DNA of 64,000 bases from Planotetraspora mira (GCF_016863275.1 NZ_BOOO01000033.1:124001-188000), one strand, 5' to 3'; positions 1 to 8,750 are shown, counted from the first letter of the stretch. Made by a program: numbers and translations. The notes: a model not told the origin generated them from the letters alone.

Positions 1-2138
1 GGGTTGGTCCGCCAGCCCTGCTGAACGTGGAGTTGGCCGTCGTCCCTCCGCACGCAGCGCCGCAGATCCTGCCGCAGGGCGGTCGCGGCCAGGTCGAGCA
101 GGCGGCCGTCGCCCGTCCGCTCGTAGGCGTGCAGGAACATGAGAGCCGGTCCTGACGAGCCGTACATCAGGCCTGCGTGCGGGTGGACGCCCCCGCTGAT
201 CTCGGGCACGTCGTCCGGCCCGCCGAGCCGGTCGGCCACCGCCTCGGCCATCTGGAGGGCCCGCTCGCGGAACGCCGCCTCGCCGGTCACGTCGTGGAAG
301 TGGAGCAGGTTCAGCGCGATGCCGGCGATGCCGCGGTAGAGGCTCAGGTCGAGGCGCTCCCAGTCCTCCCCGGCGCAGACCTCGGCCACGTCGAGCGCGT
401 CCTCGCGGCGGCCGAGCGCCTCCAGCGTGTAGGCCACGCCGTGCAGCCCGCTGTAGAACCCGATGCCGGCCGCGGGGTCCTTGGCCCGTTCGGCCAGCCA
501 GTCCTCATGGTCGGGGAAGCGCCCGGCTCCCGTGACCGCCAGGGCGTGCAGCACGCCGGCCGCGCCGTTGGCGAGGCTGACGCCTCCGCCCGGCTCGAAC
601 TGCACGATGTCGCCGGGGAACAGCCGGTCGTCACGGCCGGGGGTCGCGCTCGCGAGGATCGCCCGGGTGATCGACTCCCTGATCGCCGGCCAGCTCTCCG
701 CCAGCATGCTCGCGGGCGGCCGGGGCGGCTCGTGGCCCACGATCGTCCGTACGGCTCCCGCGACCAGATCGGGAGACACCGGGAAGGTCTCGGTGACCAG
801 ACGGCCCAGATGGACGGCCTTCGGCCGGTGGAGGGGCAACATCATCGTGGCCATCGGGGCGAACATGCCGAGGTGCAGGCAGGCCAGCGCGTACTCGTCC
901 GCCTCCACACCCGCCCGCCCGGGCGGCGGGACGAAACCGGGGTTCGCCAGTGTGGGCCGTTTGCGATCGGCGGCCAGTGAGGAGACCTCGAAGTCGATGA
1001 GCACCACGCGCTCTCCGGCGACGAGGACGTTGAACGGGTGGAGGTCGCCGAACACCACACCCCGCTCGTGCAGGGCGGCCAGCGCCCGCCCCACCTCGCC
1101 GAGCATGCCGACCGCCCACGTGGTGTAGCCGGCGAGGACGTCGTCCCCGGTGTCCGCGCTGGTGAGGGGATGCTTCTGCGCGATGAGGCGGCTCAGGGTC
1201 GTCCCGTCCACATGCTCCTGGACGAGGAAGTGGTGCTCCCCGAGCGTGAAGTAGTCCCGCAGGGCGGGCACCTGCTCCAGCCCGGCCAGCCGTTCCATGA
1301 TCTCGGCCTCGTGGCGCAGGCGGGTGACCGCGTCCCGGCCGGCGGCGTCCAGCCCCGCGTGGGGACGCGCCTCCTTGAGCACCACCCGCTCGCCCGTGCG
1401 GACGTCGGTCCCGAGGTAGACCCCGCCGCCGTTGGAGAAGTGCAGCACGCTGTCCACCCGGTACGGCAGGCCCTCCATGGTGACGGAGTTCCTGGCTTCC
1501 AGATGCGGTTCGAGGAACCCGGGAAGGGTCACCCACGGGGGGAGGACGAAGGCGGGCCCGCGGACGTCGGGGACCAGCTCACCCTCGGGGGTCTCGATCG
1601 CGAGCACCCGCTCGCCGTTCTCCGTCACGCAGTACCGCTCCGCGAACCCGCCGTACCGCACGAACAGCGGGCCTGGGCCGTACCGCAGGTCGCTCAGGAT
1701 GTACGGCCCCGCCACGCCCTCGAGGATCCCCGCGAGCTCCTTGAGGACGAGCTCCAACTGGACCTCGTCGACCGGGTAGATCGTTACGAGCTTGCCGCTC
1801 GACTCGCGGCCGGCGTACTTCGAGTTCCGCATCATCATGACGCGCCGGCCGCGCAGGAACTTGAACGCCAGCCGATGGGTGACGCAGTAGTCCCACACCG
1901 CCGCGAGCACCTGCTCGGCCTGATCAAGACAAGAGGAGACGTGGATCTTCCACCCCTGCTGCGGCAGCCGGCCGCCGGCCGGTGCGTAGTGCGACCACGT
2001 GTCCGTCGCGACATGCGCCCAGCCGTCCGGAAGGGCGAGGCCGGTGACGGAGAAGTCCGGGTGCTCGGCGCGTTTCCGGTCGAGCGTGTCATAGAAGAAA
2101 GGATCCGCGAAGCAATAATTCTCATACGTGTTAATCAC
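1..2138 (-). CDS. lanKC: Class III lanthipeptide synthetase (LanKC), partial at left edge
   Basis: The reading frame opens with GTG at 2138, preceded by AAGGGG (2147-2152) at a good distance, and begins V-I-N-T-Y-E-N-Y-C-F-A-D-P, typical of class III synthetases. About 712 residues are visible. The N-terminal ~220 form the phosphoSer/Thr lyase region. A Ser/Thr kinase-like domain follows, with the ATP-binding Lys at K255 (VVLKE), the catalytic loop FGDLHPFN at D365 and the DFE metal motif at D382. From about residue 500 there is a LanC-like cyclase domain, which is cut by the window edge. Known role of the family: it phosphorylates, eliminates and cyclises Ser/Thr/Cys in a precursor peptide. 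No precursor gene is visible in 2139-2371, so precursor and exporter probably lie to the left. The start and the three domains are clear; the product is unknown. Confidence 0.9.
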   Translation of the reverse strand, partial: MINTYENYCFADPFFYDTLDRKRAEHPDFSVTGLALPDGWAHVATDTWSHYAPAGGRLPQQGWKIHVSSCLDQAEQVLAAVWDYCVTHRLAFKFLRGRRVMMMRNSKYAGRESSGKLVTIYPVDEVQLELVLKELAGILEGVAGPYILSDLRYGPGPLFVRYGGFAERYCVTENGERVLAIETPEGELVPDVRGPAFVLPPWVTLPGFLEPHLEARNSVTMEGLPYRVDSVLHFSNGGGVYLGTDVRTGERVVLKEARPHAGLDAAGRDAVTRLRHEAEIMERLAGLEQVPALRDYFTLGEHHFLVQEHVDGTTLSRLIAQKHPLTSADTGDDVLAGYTTWAVGMLGEVGRALAALHERGVVFGDLHPFNVLVAGERVVLIDFEVSSLAADRKRPTLANPGFVPPPGRAGVEADEYALACLHLGMFAPMATMMLPLHRPKAVHLGRLVTETFPVSPDLVAGAVRTIVGHEPPRPPASMLAESWPAIRESITRAILASATPGRDDRLFPGDIVQFEPGGGVSLANGAAGVLHALAVTGAGRFPDHEDWLAERAKDPAAGIGFYSGLHGVAYTLEALGRREDALDVAEVCAGEDWERLDLSLYRGIAGIALNLLHFHDVTGEAAFRERALQMAEAVADRLGGPDDVPEISGGVHPHAGLMYGSSGPALMFLHAYERTGDGRLLDLAATALRQDLRRCVRRDDGQLHVQQGWRTN

Positions 2139-2371
2139 AAGATGTCCCCTTAGGTCGAACACTTCAAAGAATTCCGGAATTAAGGGGGTGGGCCAAGTTA
2201 CGTGAGTCAACAGCTGTATAGGCGTACGTCATGTGGCCGACCGTGATTCAGGTCATGGGTGATCGCATGACGGATCCATGGACGGGTCGGGACGCGGACG
2301 CGGCGTCCTGGTGGATTCACAGGTGAGAGGCCTGACCGCATTCTGGGAGCGGCGGGGCGCCGACTGCTCCG

Positions 2372-3079
2372 CTAGCGGGAAGGGCGGCTGGGGAGCTCCG
2401 CCACCAGCCGGAACCAGCCGTCCAGGTCGAGGATCGTGCTGACCGTGCCGTCGAGCGCCGCCGCGCGGGTGCGCAGGCTGTCGATGCCGGTGCCGCCCTG
2501 CGGACGGGTCAGGGGTTCCACGCCGTCGTTGGCGACGGTGAGCGTGACGGAGCGTCCCGTGAGGCTCATCTCGATGAGGCAATGGCGTGCGTCGCTGTGC
2601 CGGAGCACGTTGGTCACGGCCTCACGGACCGTGACGGCGAAGACGGCGCTCGCCTCCGGGGTGAGGTCCACCTCCGCGAGTCGCAGCGTGCAGTCGACGC
2701 CGCGCGCCGTGAAGACGGCCCGGGCGTCGGCGATCTCCGACCAGAGGGAGATCTCCTGGTAGGAACGGGTGACGTTGCGGATGTCGGTCGCCGCCTGCCG
2801 TACGGACTCGATCACGTTGGCCAGTGCCGGCCGTACGGGGGAGTTCTCGTCGGCGAGGCGGTAGGCCAGCTCTCCCTGCAGCGAAGCCAGCCAGAGGCGG
2901 CTGCCGACCAGGTCGTGCACGTCCCGGCCGAGCTGCTCACGCGCCTCGGCCGCGGCCTTGCGCAGCGCCTCGGCGTCAGGCGGGCCCGGCCGTCGTGAAC
3001 GCCAGACGAGCACGGCGACGGCGGCGCACAGCAGGCAGACGGTCACGGCGGCGAGAGCGAGCATGGCGGAGCTGGGCAA
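2372..3079 (-). CDS. NarL-family sensor histidine kinase (orphan)
   Basis: 235 residues. One membrane segment lies at about residues 5-27, followed directly by a HisKA_3 dimerisation region with the phospho-acceptor motif GRDVHDLVGSRL. The HATPase domain shows the N box (REAVTNVLRHSDA) and a G box (GGTGIDSL). No extracellular sensor domain is present, so any signal must be sensed in or near the membrane. The start is TTG: GGAGG sits 8 nt upstream of it, while the in-frame ATG at 3064 lies 23 nt away from that site. No response regulator gene is adjacent on either side. The neighbouring lanthipeptide synthetase suggests, without proof, a role in controlling that cluster. Confidence 0.85.
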   Translation of the reverse strand: MPSSAMLALAAVTVCLLCAAVAVLVWRSRRPGPPDAEALRKAAAEAREQLGRDVHDLVGSRLWLASLQGELAYRLADENSPVRPALANVIESVRQAATDIRNVTRSYQEISLWSEIADARAVFTARGVDCTLRLAEVDLTPEASAVFAVTVREAVTNVLRHSDARHCLIEMSLTGRSVTLTVANDGVEPLTRPQGGTGIDSLRTRAAALDGTVSTILDLDGWFRLVAELPSRPSR

Positions 3080-3245
3080 GTGAAGATCCTCCAGTCATCC
3101 TCGCCAGAGGATCGGCCTCGCTCGGATGCACGATCAGATCATTGCATGAAAGGTCAATGAATATGGCGACTTAATGTGGAGTCGAATTGCGTTCTATTTG
3201 CGAATCGCCGGATGGATGCCGGAATCATCGCGATGTGCGTGAATG

Positions 3246-4343
3246 TTATCCGTGCTGCCCGCGCAACTCGGTGAGATCGCCGTCCGTCGCTGTCCGCAGC
3301 GCTCGTGCGCCCATCACGACGAGGGTCATCCCGCTCATCAAGAGCAGACCCAGTTGCACGCATCCGACGAGGTTGATGATCCCGGTGATGGAATCGGTCG
3401 CGCCCGGGTGCAGTATGGCCGTCCGGGCGAGCACGACGGGCACGGTCAGAATCGCCGCTGCCAGCGCCACCGGCGCGGACGACCGCCTGGACGTCCGGCG
3501 CCCGGCCACGCACCACACCGTCACGGTCGTCAGCGCCACGCAGGCGAGGCCGGGCATGTCGACCCACATCAATACCTGCATCAGGAGCCTCATCGGGACG
3601 GTTCCTGCCCTCGTCAGCGAGTCGAGCACACCGACGACCAGAGAGAGCAGGATGCCCACGGCTGCCGGAAGCGCGACCATGCCTAGAGCCCGCCCTCGAG
3701 ACAGGCGCGGCGGCGGCGCGTCGCGGTGGAATCCGATCATCAGCGCCAGCGCCGTCACCGCGGCCGGGAACAGGGTGCAGGCCCAGCGAACCGCGATCTC
3801 CCACCCGCCGACGCTCAGGGCGGGGGGGACCAGCACGTACGGCACGACCAGTGCGGCCACGGCCGCCGCCTTGGCCGTGAGAGGGCGGCCGAGGACGAGC
3901 GCACCGAGGCTCGCCGCCCACAGCAGGGGCGCCAGATCAGCCAGCACATGCCGGAGGCGCTCCGGCGAGCCGGGATCGCCGATTCCCATGGTGAGGCCGT
4001 CGGGCGGCCCCTCGGCGAGGATGCCGTACGTGTAAAGCGTCAAGGTGGCGGACAGGCAGCCGACCGTCGTCCAGAAGACGAGGCCGAGAACGGCGGCCCG
4101 GCGCACCGCCTCCCCCCAGAGGAACGACCTCGGCGGCTCACCCGGGCCGCCCAGCCGCAACCGCAGCGCGAGTGTCGCCACGCTGGCGATCTCCATCCAG
4201 CGTGGCCTCTGGTCGTCCATGCCGGCCTTCCCGCGCCGGGCGCCCTCGAGGAAGGCCGTGACCATCTCCTCCTCGCGCTCGGCCCGGTAGGCCGCGGGCA
4301 GCAGCCGCAACACCCACCGGTAGCGTTGCTCGAGGATGCTCAT
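3246..4343 (-). CDS. Multi-pass membrane protein with HAAS-like N-terminus, PadR partner
   Basis: 365 residues. The N-terminus (LEQRYRWVLRLLPAAYRAER) resembles the HAAS-type domain common in integral membrane proteins paired with PadR regulators. The remainder contains about eight hydrophobic segments. Its ATG overlaps the stop codon of the padR gene (4340-4343), so the two are translationally coupled. In many actinomycetes such pairs respond to envelope stress or drugs, but no substrate or activity can be read from the sequence. Its function is unknown. Confidence 0.75.
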   Translation of the reverse strand: MSILEQRYRWVLRLLPAAYRAEREEEMVTAFLEGARRGKAGMDDQRPRWMEIASVATLALRLRLGGPGEPPRSFLWGEAVRRAAVLGLVFWTTVGCLSATLTLYTYGILAEGPPDGLTMGIGDPGSPERLRHVLADLAPLLWAASLGALVLGRPLTAKAAAVAALVVPYVLVPPALSVGGWEIAVRWACTLFPAAVTALALMIGFHRDAPPPRLSRGRALGMVALPAAVGILLSLVVGVLDSLTRAGTVPMRLLMQVLMWVDMPGLACVALTTVTVWCVAGRRTSRRSSAPVALAAAILTVPVVLARTAILHPGATDSITGIINLVGCVQLGLLLMSGMTLVVMGARALRTATDGDLTELRGQHG

Positions 4344-4678
4344 GCCAGACCTTCCGCCCGCCTGAGCCGCAGCCGTTCGACCGCGCGCCGCGCGTTGCCG
4401 GCCAGCCGTACGGCCTCCTTCTCCAGGGCCTGCGCCCCTTCATCGGTGAGCCGGTAGTAGCGGCGCAGCCGTCCCTGCCGCACCTCCTCGTGGTCGGGCT
4501 CCACGAACGCATCGGCCGCGAGCCGGTCGAGCACGCCGTACAAGGTGCCGATCTTGAGCTGGACACGGCCGCTGGAGAGCCGCTCGACCTCCTGCGCGAT
4601 GCCGTAGCCGTGCCGCGGCTCGTCGGCCAGCGCGGTGAGGACGAGGAACGCGGGTTCCGTCATCGGCCGTGATGTCAT
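4340..4678 (-). CDS. PadR-family transcriptional regulator
   Basis: 112 residues. The winged helix typical of PadR covers most of the protein: LTALADEPRHGYGIAQEV, then a region ending GTLYGVLDRL, the family recognition helix, followed by RRYYRLTDEG in the wing and a short basic C-terminal helix. It is the first gene of a two-gene operon with the downstream membrane protein. The ATG at 4678 lies inside a near-palindromic operator (see 4672-4708), so it probably represses its own operon. Confidence 0.92.
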   Translation of the reverse strand: MTSRPMTEPAFLVLTALADEPRHGYGIAQEVERLSSGRVQLKIGTLYGVLDRLAADAFVEPDHEEVRQGRLRRYYRLTDEGAQALEKEAVRLAGNARRAVERLRLRRAEGLA

Positions 4679-4708
4679 GTAGCCAGGATATATCGGAAGA
4701 CATGATAT
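4672..4708. promoter_or_regulatory. Probable PadR operator
   Basis: Two arms, ATGTCATGT (4672-4680) and ACATGATAT (4700-4708), match as an inverted repeat at 8 of 9 positions. The perfect palindrome GATATATC (4687-4694) sits almost exactly at their centre. The left arm overlaps the padR start codon, so binding would block transcription or initiation. The site resembles the ATGT/ACAT pattern of PadR boxes. Confidence 0.6.
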
Positions 4709-4819
4709 TCAAGTCGAAGGGTAACTCCGCGGTCGTTGCGGCAGGCGAGGGGACAGCCACGAGAAACCCTGACCGCAGCGAACCCGGCAGTCCTCTGCGC
4801 CTTGGCGATGGCGACGGTC

Positions 4820-5845
4820 TCAGGCGAGTGCGCGGACCGCCGCGCTGAATAGAACGGGCAGACGCTGCGCCGCCGGGACGACCAGGCGTGCGGACCCCTG
4901 GTGGCGCCGAGCCGTCAGCAGGGCGGAGGTCAGCACCCGGTGGCGCAGGGACAGACGGCGCCAGGCCTGCTCGTAGCTTTCGGGCCGCCCGGCCCGCAGA
5001 CAGCTCACCAGAGCCTCCGACGACGACACCGCCAGCGAGAGACCCTCACCGGTGAGCGCGTCCACGTATCCGGCCGCGTCGCCGACCAGCAGCACGCGGC
5101 CGGCGACCCGGGACCGTACGCGCTGGAGGAGAGGGCCCGCCCCGCGGACCGGAGTCGCCGCCGGGCCGTCCAGCCGGGCCCGCAGATCGGGGAACTCCGC
5201 CAGGTGGTCGTCGTAGGCCCGGCGCCGGGAGCTCAGCACGGCCACGCCGACGAGGTCGTCGCTCACCGGGGTGACATAAGCCTCGCCTCCGGGCGCCCAG
5301 TGCACCTCCACGAAGTCCGTCCACGGCGCCGTCCGGTAGTGGCGGCGCAGGCCGTACCTCCGGAGCCGGGAAGGGCGCGGCTCCAGCCCGAGCATCGCCC
5401 GGATGGGGGAGTGCAGCCCGTCGGCGGCGACCAGCCACCTCGCCCGCAGGGGCCGGCCGCCCACGGACGCCAGCACGGAGCCGGTCTCCTGGCATACGCC
5501 GTCCACATGGCCGGAGACGACACGGACGCCGAGATCCTCCGCGCGGTCGGCGAGGGCCGCGTGCAGGACGGTCCGCCGCACGCCGATCCCGAGGCCGTCG
5601 CGGAAGGCCGCCTGCGCTCGATGAAATCCGTCGAGGTAGCGGATGCCCCGGAACGGCCTGCCGTCCATGAGCACGCCCATCGACCGGAGCGCGGCGGCCC
5701 CCGTCGGCATCAGTCCCTCGCCGCAGGCCTTGTCCACGGGACCCGCCCGCGGCTCCACCACGACCGCCTCCATCCCGGCCCGCGCGGCGTTGATCGCGGT
5801 CGCGAGCCCCGCCGGGCCACCGCCGGCGACGAGGACGTCGATCAC
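4820..5845 (-). CDS. FAD-dependent oxidoreductase, geranylgeranyl-reductase type (SrsC position)
   Basis: 341 residues. The Rossmann FAD-binding motif VAGGGPAG is at the N-terminus, followed by CGEGLMPTGAAAL, typical of geranylgeranyl reductase-like flavoproteins, and GDAAGYVDALTGEGLSLA near residue 275. GTG at 5845 is chosen because it starts the Rossmann strand and overlaps the stop of the upstream methyltransferase gene. In the Streptomyces srsABC phenolic-lipid operon the third gene encodes a flavoprotein that hydroxylates the resorcinol ring. The position here fits that role, but reduction of a prenyl side chain made with the nearby UbiA enzyme is an alternative. Confidence 0.85.
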   Translation of the reverse strand: MIDVLVAGGGPAGLATAINAARAGMEAVVVEPRAGPVDKACGEGLMPTGAAALRSMGVLMDGRPFRGIRYLDGFHRAQAAFRDGLGIGVRRTVLHAALADRAEDLGVRVVSGHVDGVCQETGSVLASVGGRPLRARWLVAADGLHSPIRAMLGLEPRPSRLRRYGLRRHYRTAPWTDFVEVHWAPGGEAYVTPVSDDLVGVAVLSSRRRAYDDHLAEFPDLRARLDGPAATPVRGAGPLLQRVRSRVAGRVLLVGDAAGYVDALTGEGLSLAVSSSEALVSCLRAGRPESYEQAWRRLSLRHRVLTSALLTARRHQGSARLVVPAAQRLPVLFSAAVRALA

Positions 5846-6402
5846 TCCGGCGTCCCTCTCCGCGGAGCGGAGCCCGTGGACGCGGCGGAGAGCTCGTCCA
5901 TGACGGATTCCTCGCACCGGATCCTGACGACCATCAGGACGGCGTTCAGCACGGTGAAGACGACCGCGGTCACCCATGCGGTGTGGACCAGCGGCAGCGC
6001 CGCCCCCTCGACCGCCACCGCCACATAGTTCGGATGGCGCAGCCACGGCAGGCTGTACGGCCCGCGGGTCACCAGGGGCAGGCCGGGCACGACGATGACC
6101 TCGGTGTTCCACTGGCGTCCGAGTGTGGTGATGCACCACCAGCGCAGGCCCTGCGCCGCGAGGACGAGGACGACCATGGGCCAGCCGAGCGCGGGGACGA
6201 AAGGCCTGCCTGCCAGCCACACCTCCAGCAGGCACCCGATCAGGAGCCCCGTGTGGAGGGCGACCATCCAGGGGTAGTGGCCGCGTCCGGCGACGACCCC
6301 GCCTCGGGCCAGGCTCCACCGCGCGTTGCGGCGGGCCACGACCAACTCCGCGAGGCGTTCAACCGCGACGAGGACGACGAGCAGTGCGTACCAGGGGGAC
6401 AC
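5842..6402 (-). CDS. Isoprenylcysteine carboxyl methyltransferase-like methyltransferase (SrsB-like)
   Basis: 186 residues, a small integral membrane methyltransferase with about four or five hydrophobic segments. The conserved ICMT/PEMT C-terminal region is visible: LGRQWNTEV, then GPYSLPWLRHPNYVAVAVEG, in which RHPNY is the family hallmark. GTG at 6402 has GGAGG nine bases upstream. The gene sits 17 bp behind the type III PKS and overlaps the FAD gene by 4 bp. SrsB-type enzymes methylate alkylresorcinol products of the adjacent PKS, and that is the most likely role. Confidence 0.85.
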   Translation of the reverse strand: MSPWYALLVVLVAVERLAELVVARRNARWSLARGGVVAGRGHYPWMVALHTGLLIGCLLEVWLAGRPFVPALGWPMVVLVLAAQGLRWWCITTLGRQWNTEVIVVPGLPLVTRGPYSLPWLRHPNYVAVAVEGAALPLVHTAWVTAVVFTVLNAVLMVVRIRCEESVMDELSAASTGSAPRRGTPE

Positions 6403-6419
6403 GTGCGGGAACCTCCGGG

Positions 6420-7475
6420 TTACCAGCGCAGGAGGACGAGTTCGGAACAGAAGCCGGGGCCCATCGCGATCAGCAGCCCGGGAGTGCCCGGTGGCGGCGG
6501 ACGGAGGGCGAGGGTGTCCCTGAGGACGTGGAGGACGGACGAGGAGGACAGGTTCCCGATCGCGTCCAGCGAGCGCCAGGTCATGTCGAGCGCGCCGCCC
6601 GGGAGTTCGAGCGCCTCTGCCACCGCGTCGAGGACCTTGGGTCCGCCGGGATGGCACACCCACGCCGTCATGTCGGGCGCGGCCAGCCCGTGGCCGCGCA
6701 GGAAGGCCTCCACGTCGCCTGCGAGGTAGGTCCGCACGACGTCGGGGACGCCGGCGTCCAGCACGACCTTGAAGCCGGAGTCGCGGACGTCCCAGCCCAT
6801 CACCCGGCCGGACTCCGGGTAGAGGCGGCTGCGGGTGTCCACGACCGTGGGACCCCGCCCCGCCGCCCGCTCGTCCCCGACGGCGACGACCGCCGCGGCG
6901 CCGTCCCCGAACAACGCGCTGGCGACCAGGTTGGCGACCGAGGCGTCCGCCCGCTGGAGCGTGAGCGAGCACAACTCCACCGAGAGCAGGACGGCCACGT
7001 GGCCGGGCCAGCCGCGCAGGTAGTCGTGCAGGCGGGCGATCCCCGCGGCGCCGGCCACGCAGCCCAGCCCGAAGACGGGCACCCGCTTCACGTCCGGACG
7101 CAGGCCGAGGCGGCTCACCAGCCTCGCGTCGACGGATGGGGCCGCGATGCCGGTCACCGAGGTGCACATGATCATGTCGACGTCGTCCGGGGTGAGGCCC
7201 GCCGCGTCGAGCGCGCCGGTGATGGCCTCGGCGCCGAGTTCGACGGCCGCCTCGATGAACAGATCGTTGGCCATGCCGAAGCCGTCGAGCTTGCCGTACT
7301 GGTCGAGCGGGAGAACGAGGTTGCGGTGTGAGACGCGGGCGCTGGTGTGGAGCCGGTCGAGCAGTCTCCGGTCGCCGCCCTGGGGCAGGCAGACCTTGGC
7401 GAAGACGTCGGTGATCTCTTCCTGGGGGTACCGGTTCGGGGGAAGGACTCCGTGGACAGCGGCGATTCGCGTCAT
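6420..7475 (-). CDS. Type III polyketide synthase, alkylresorcinol synthase-like
   Basis: 351 residues from ATG 7475, which follows GGGGGA at 8 nt. The chalcone synthase-type catalytic triad is intact: Cys139 in FGLGCVAGAAG, His275 in VCHPGGPKVL and Asn308 in IGNLSSSS. The C-terminal GPGFCSELVLLRW matches the family. The frame can be extended upstream to 7700, but that extension only translates the 53-bp repeats and is not credible. It is the first gene of a three-gene operon with the methyltransferase and flavoprotein, the srsABC arrangement. The likely product is a phenolic lipid in the envelope. Starter unit and chain length cannot be read from sequence. Confidence 0.92.
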   Translation of the reverse strand: MTRIAAVHGVLPPNRYPQEEITDVFAKVCLPQGGDRRLLDRLHTSARVSHRNLVLPLDQYGKLDGFGMANDLFIEAAVELGAEAITGALDAAGLTPDDVDMIMCTSVTGIAAPSVDARLVSRLGLRPDVKRVPVFGLGCVAGAAGIARLHDYLRGWPGHVAVLLSVELCSLTLQRADASVANLVASALFGDGAAAVVAVGDERAAGRGPTVVDTRSRLYPESGRVMGWDVRDSGFKVVLDAGVPDVVRTYLAGDVEAFLRGHGLAAPDMTAWVCHPGGPKVLDAVAEALELPGGALDMTWRSLDAIGNLSSSSVLHVLRDTLALRPPPPGTPGLLIAMGPGFCSELVLLRW

Positions 7476-7569
7476 ATTCACAATCCCCCGGGCTGGCGAA
7501 ACCTTCGGCATATCTCTTTTGCCCGCCAAGAGCGTCCCCATGCCGATCATTCCGGGGCACTGGATGGGG

Positions 7570-7793
7570 GTGATCATGCACAGGTTCGTGGTCATGCCCG
7601 GCGACCAGCCCATTCCCTGATCGTGATCATGCGCAGATTCGTGAATCCCCCCACGACCAGCCACGCCTCGGTGCGTGATCATGCACAGATTCGTGGTCAT
7701 GCCCGCTGACCAGCCGACTCTTAGTTCGTGATCATGCGCACTTTCGGTCGCGTAACGTCTGACCAGTGCGTACTCCGTTCGTGATCATGCACG
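7570..7793. repeat. 53-bp tandem repeat cluster 1 (TGATCA nodes)
   Basis: Five copies of the core GTGATCATGCRCR have their TGATCA palindromes at 7571, 7624, 7676, 7729 and 7782, giving spacings of 53, 52, 53 and 53 bp. The sequence between cores is semi-conserved: TTCG shortly after the core and GACCAG near the middle of each unit. The cluster fills most of the 370-bp gap between the PKS start (7475) and the UbiA stop (7846). The rest of that gap shows no gene. Confidence 0.9.
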
Positions 7794-7845
7794 CGCCGCC
7801 GCCACACCGTCAGTCGCCGTCAGACCGCCTCGCCGTCGGCCGTCG

Positions 7846-8697
7846 TCAGGCACCGACTCCGGTCCCGGACGCGAGAAGGAGGCCGACGTCGACGGCCGCG
7901 CACGCGATGGCCGCCGCGAAGGGGATCTTCGGCGACAGGCCGCCGAGGGCCGTCCCCGCAAGGCCGAACGCGGTCACCGCGGCCAGCCCGGCCCAGGCGA
8001 CGGCGCCGGGCGGCCCCGGAGGCGCGAACACGAGCAGCGCGGACGCGGCGAGCAGGGGCACCGGAATCAACGCGCGGACGCGGGACGCCCCCAGACGTTG
8101 TGGCCATCCGCGGACGCCGACGGCCACGTCCTGCCCGATGTCCGGCAGGACGTTCGCGAGATGCGCTCCGAGGCCGAGGGCGGCCGCCGCGACGACCACC
8201 CACCAGGCCGGCCACGGCCGTCCGGGGAGCCCGGTCACCACGAACACGGGCAGGCTGCCGAACCCCACGACGTACGGCGTCCAGGAGAAGAGCGTCGACT
8301 TCAGCCGCAGGTTGTAGGCCCACGCCCCCGCGACCGCGATGAGGTGGACTGCGCCCGCCAGCAGGCCGCAGGCGAACGAGAGTGGCACGCAGACGACGAG
8401 CGCGGAGAATGCGGACACGTACACCGTTCTCACGCCGACCTGGCCGCCGACGATGGGTTTCTCCGCACGGCCGGCGGCGATGTCGCGGCCCGCGTCGACG
8501 GCGTCGTTGCACCAGCCCACCGAGAGTTGGCCGGTGAGGATTGCCGCCGCCACGAGGACACTGTCTGTGACGTCGCGCCCGGCAGCGACCGCGAGCGCGG
8601 TGACCAGCGCGGTGACGGCCACGGTCGGCCCGGGGTGGCAGGCCTTCGCGAGCCCGCCCAGTGCCCCCACCCAGGAGCCACGCCCTACCGCCACCAC
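7846..8697 (-). CDS. UbiA-family prenyltransferase
   Basis: 283 residues, highly hydrophobic, about eight to nine membrane helices. The first Asp-rich motif is NDAVDAGRDIAAGRAEKP, the AYNLRLK motif is present, and the second Asp-rich motif is DIGQDVAVGVRG. The enzyme should transfer a prenyl chain from a prenyl diphosphate to an aromatic or other acceptor in the membrane. GTG at 8697 is the listed start; a 7-bp inverted repeat (8696-8714) overlaps it. It stands alone between two inverted repeat clusters, in the same direction as the phenolic-lipid operon. Prenylation of that product is a reasonable guess but unproven. Confidence 0.88.
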   Translation of the reverse strand: MVAVGRGSWVGALGGLAKACHPGPTVAVTALVTALAVAAGRDVTDSVLVAAAILTGQLSVGWCNDAVDAGRDIAAGRAEKPIVGGQVGVRTVYVSAFSALVVCVPLSFACGLLAGAVHLIAVAGAWAYNLRLKSTLFSWTPYVVGFGSLPVFVVTGLPGRPWPAWWVVVAAAALGLGAHLANVLPDIGQDVAVGVRGWPQRLGASRVRALIPVPLLAASALLVFAPPGPPGAVAWAGLAAVTAFGLAGTALGGLSPKIPFAAAIACAAVDVGLLLASGTGVGA

Positions 8698-8750
8698 CAG
8701 AGCGTAACTCTGGTCCCGATCACCGCCAGGCCGGTCGGCACGGCGGAATC

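Noticed and set aside
2139-2371. Lanthipeptide precursor gene
   Set aside because: The only short frame on the relevant strand has 8 codons and no Ser/Cys core.
7476-7700. Upstream extension of the type III PKS frame to 7700
   Set aside because: The extra ~75 codons translate the 53-bp repeats twice over; the ATG at 7475 has a proper ribosome binding site and matches family length.
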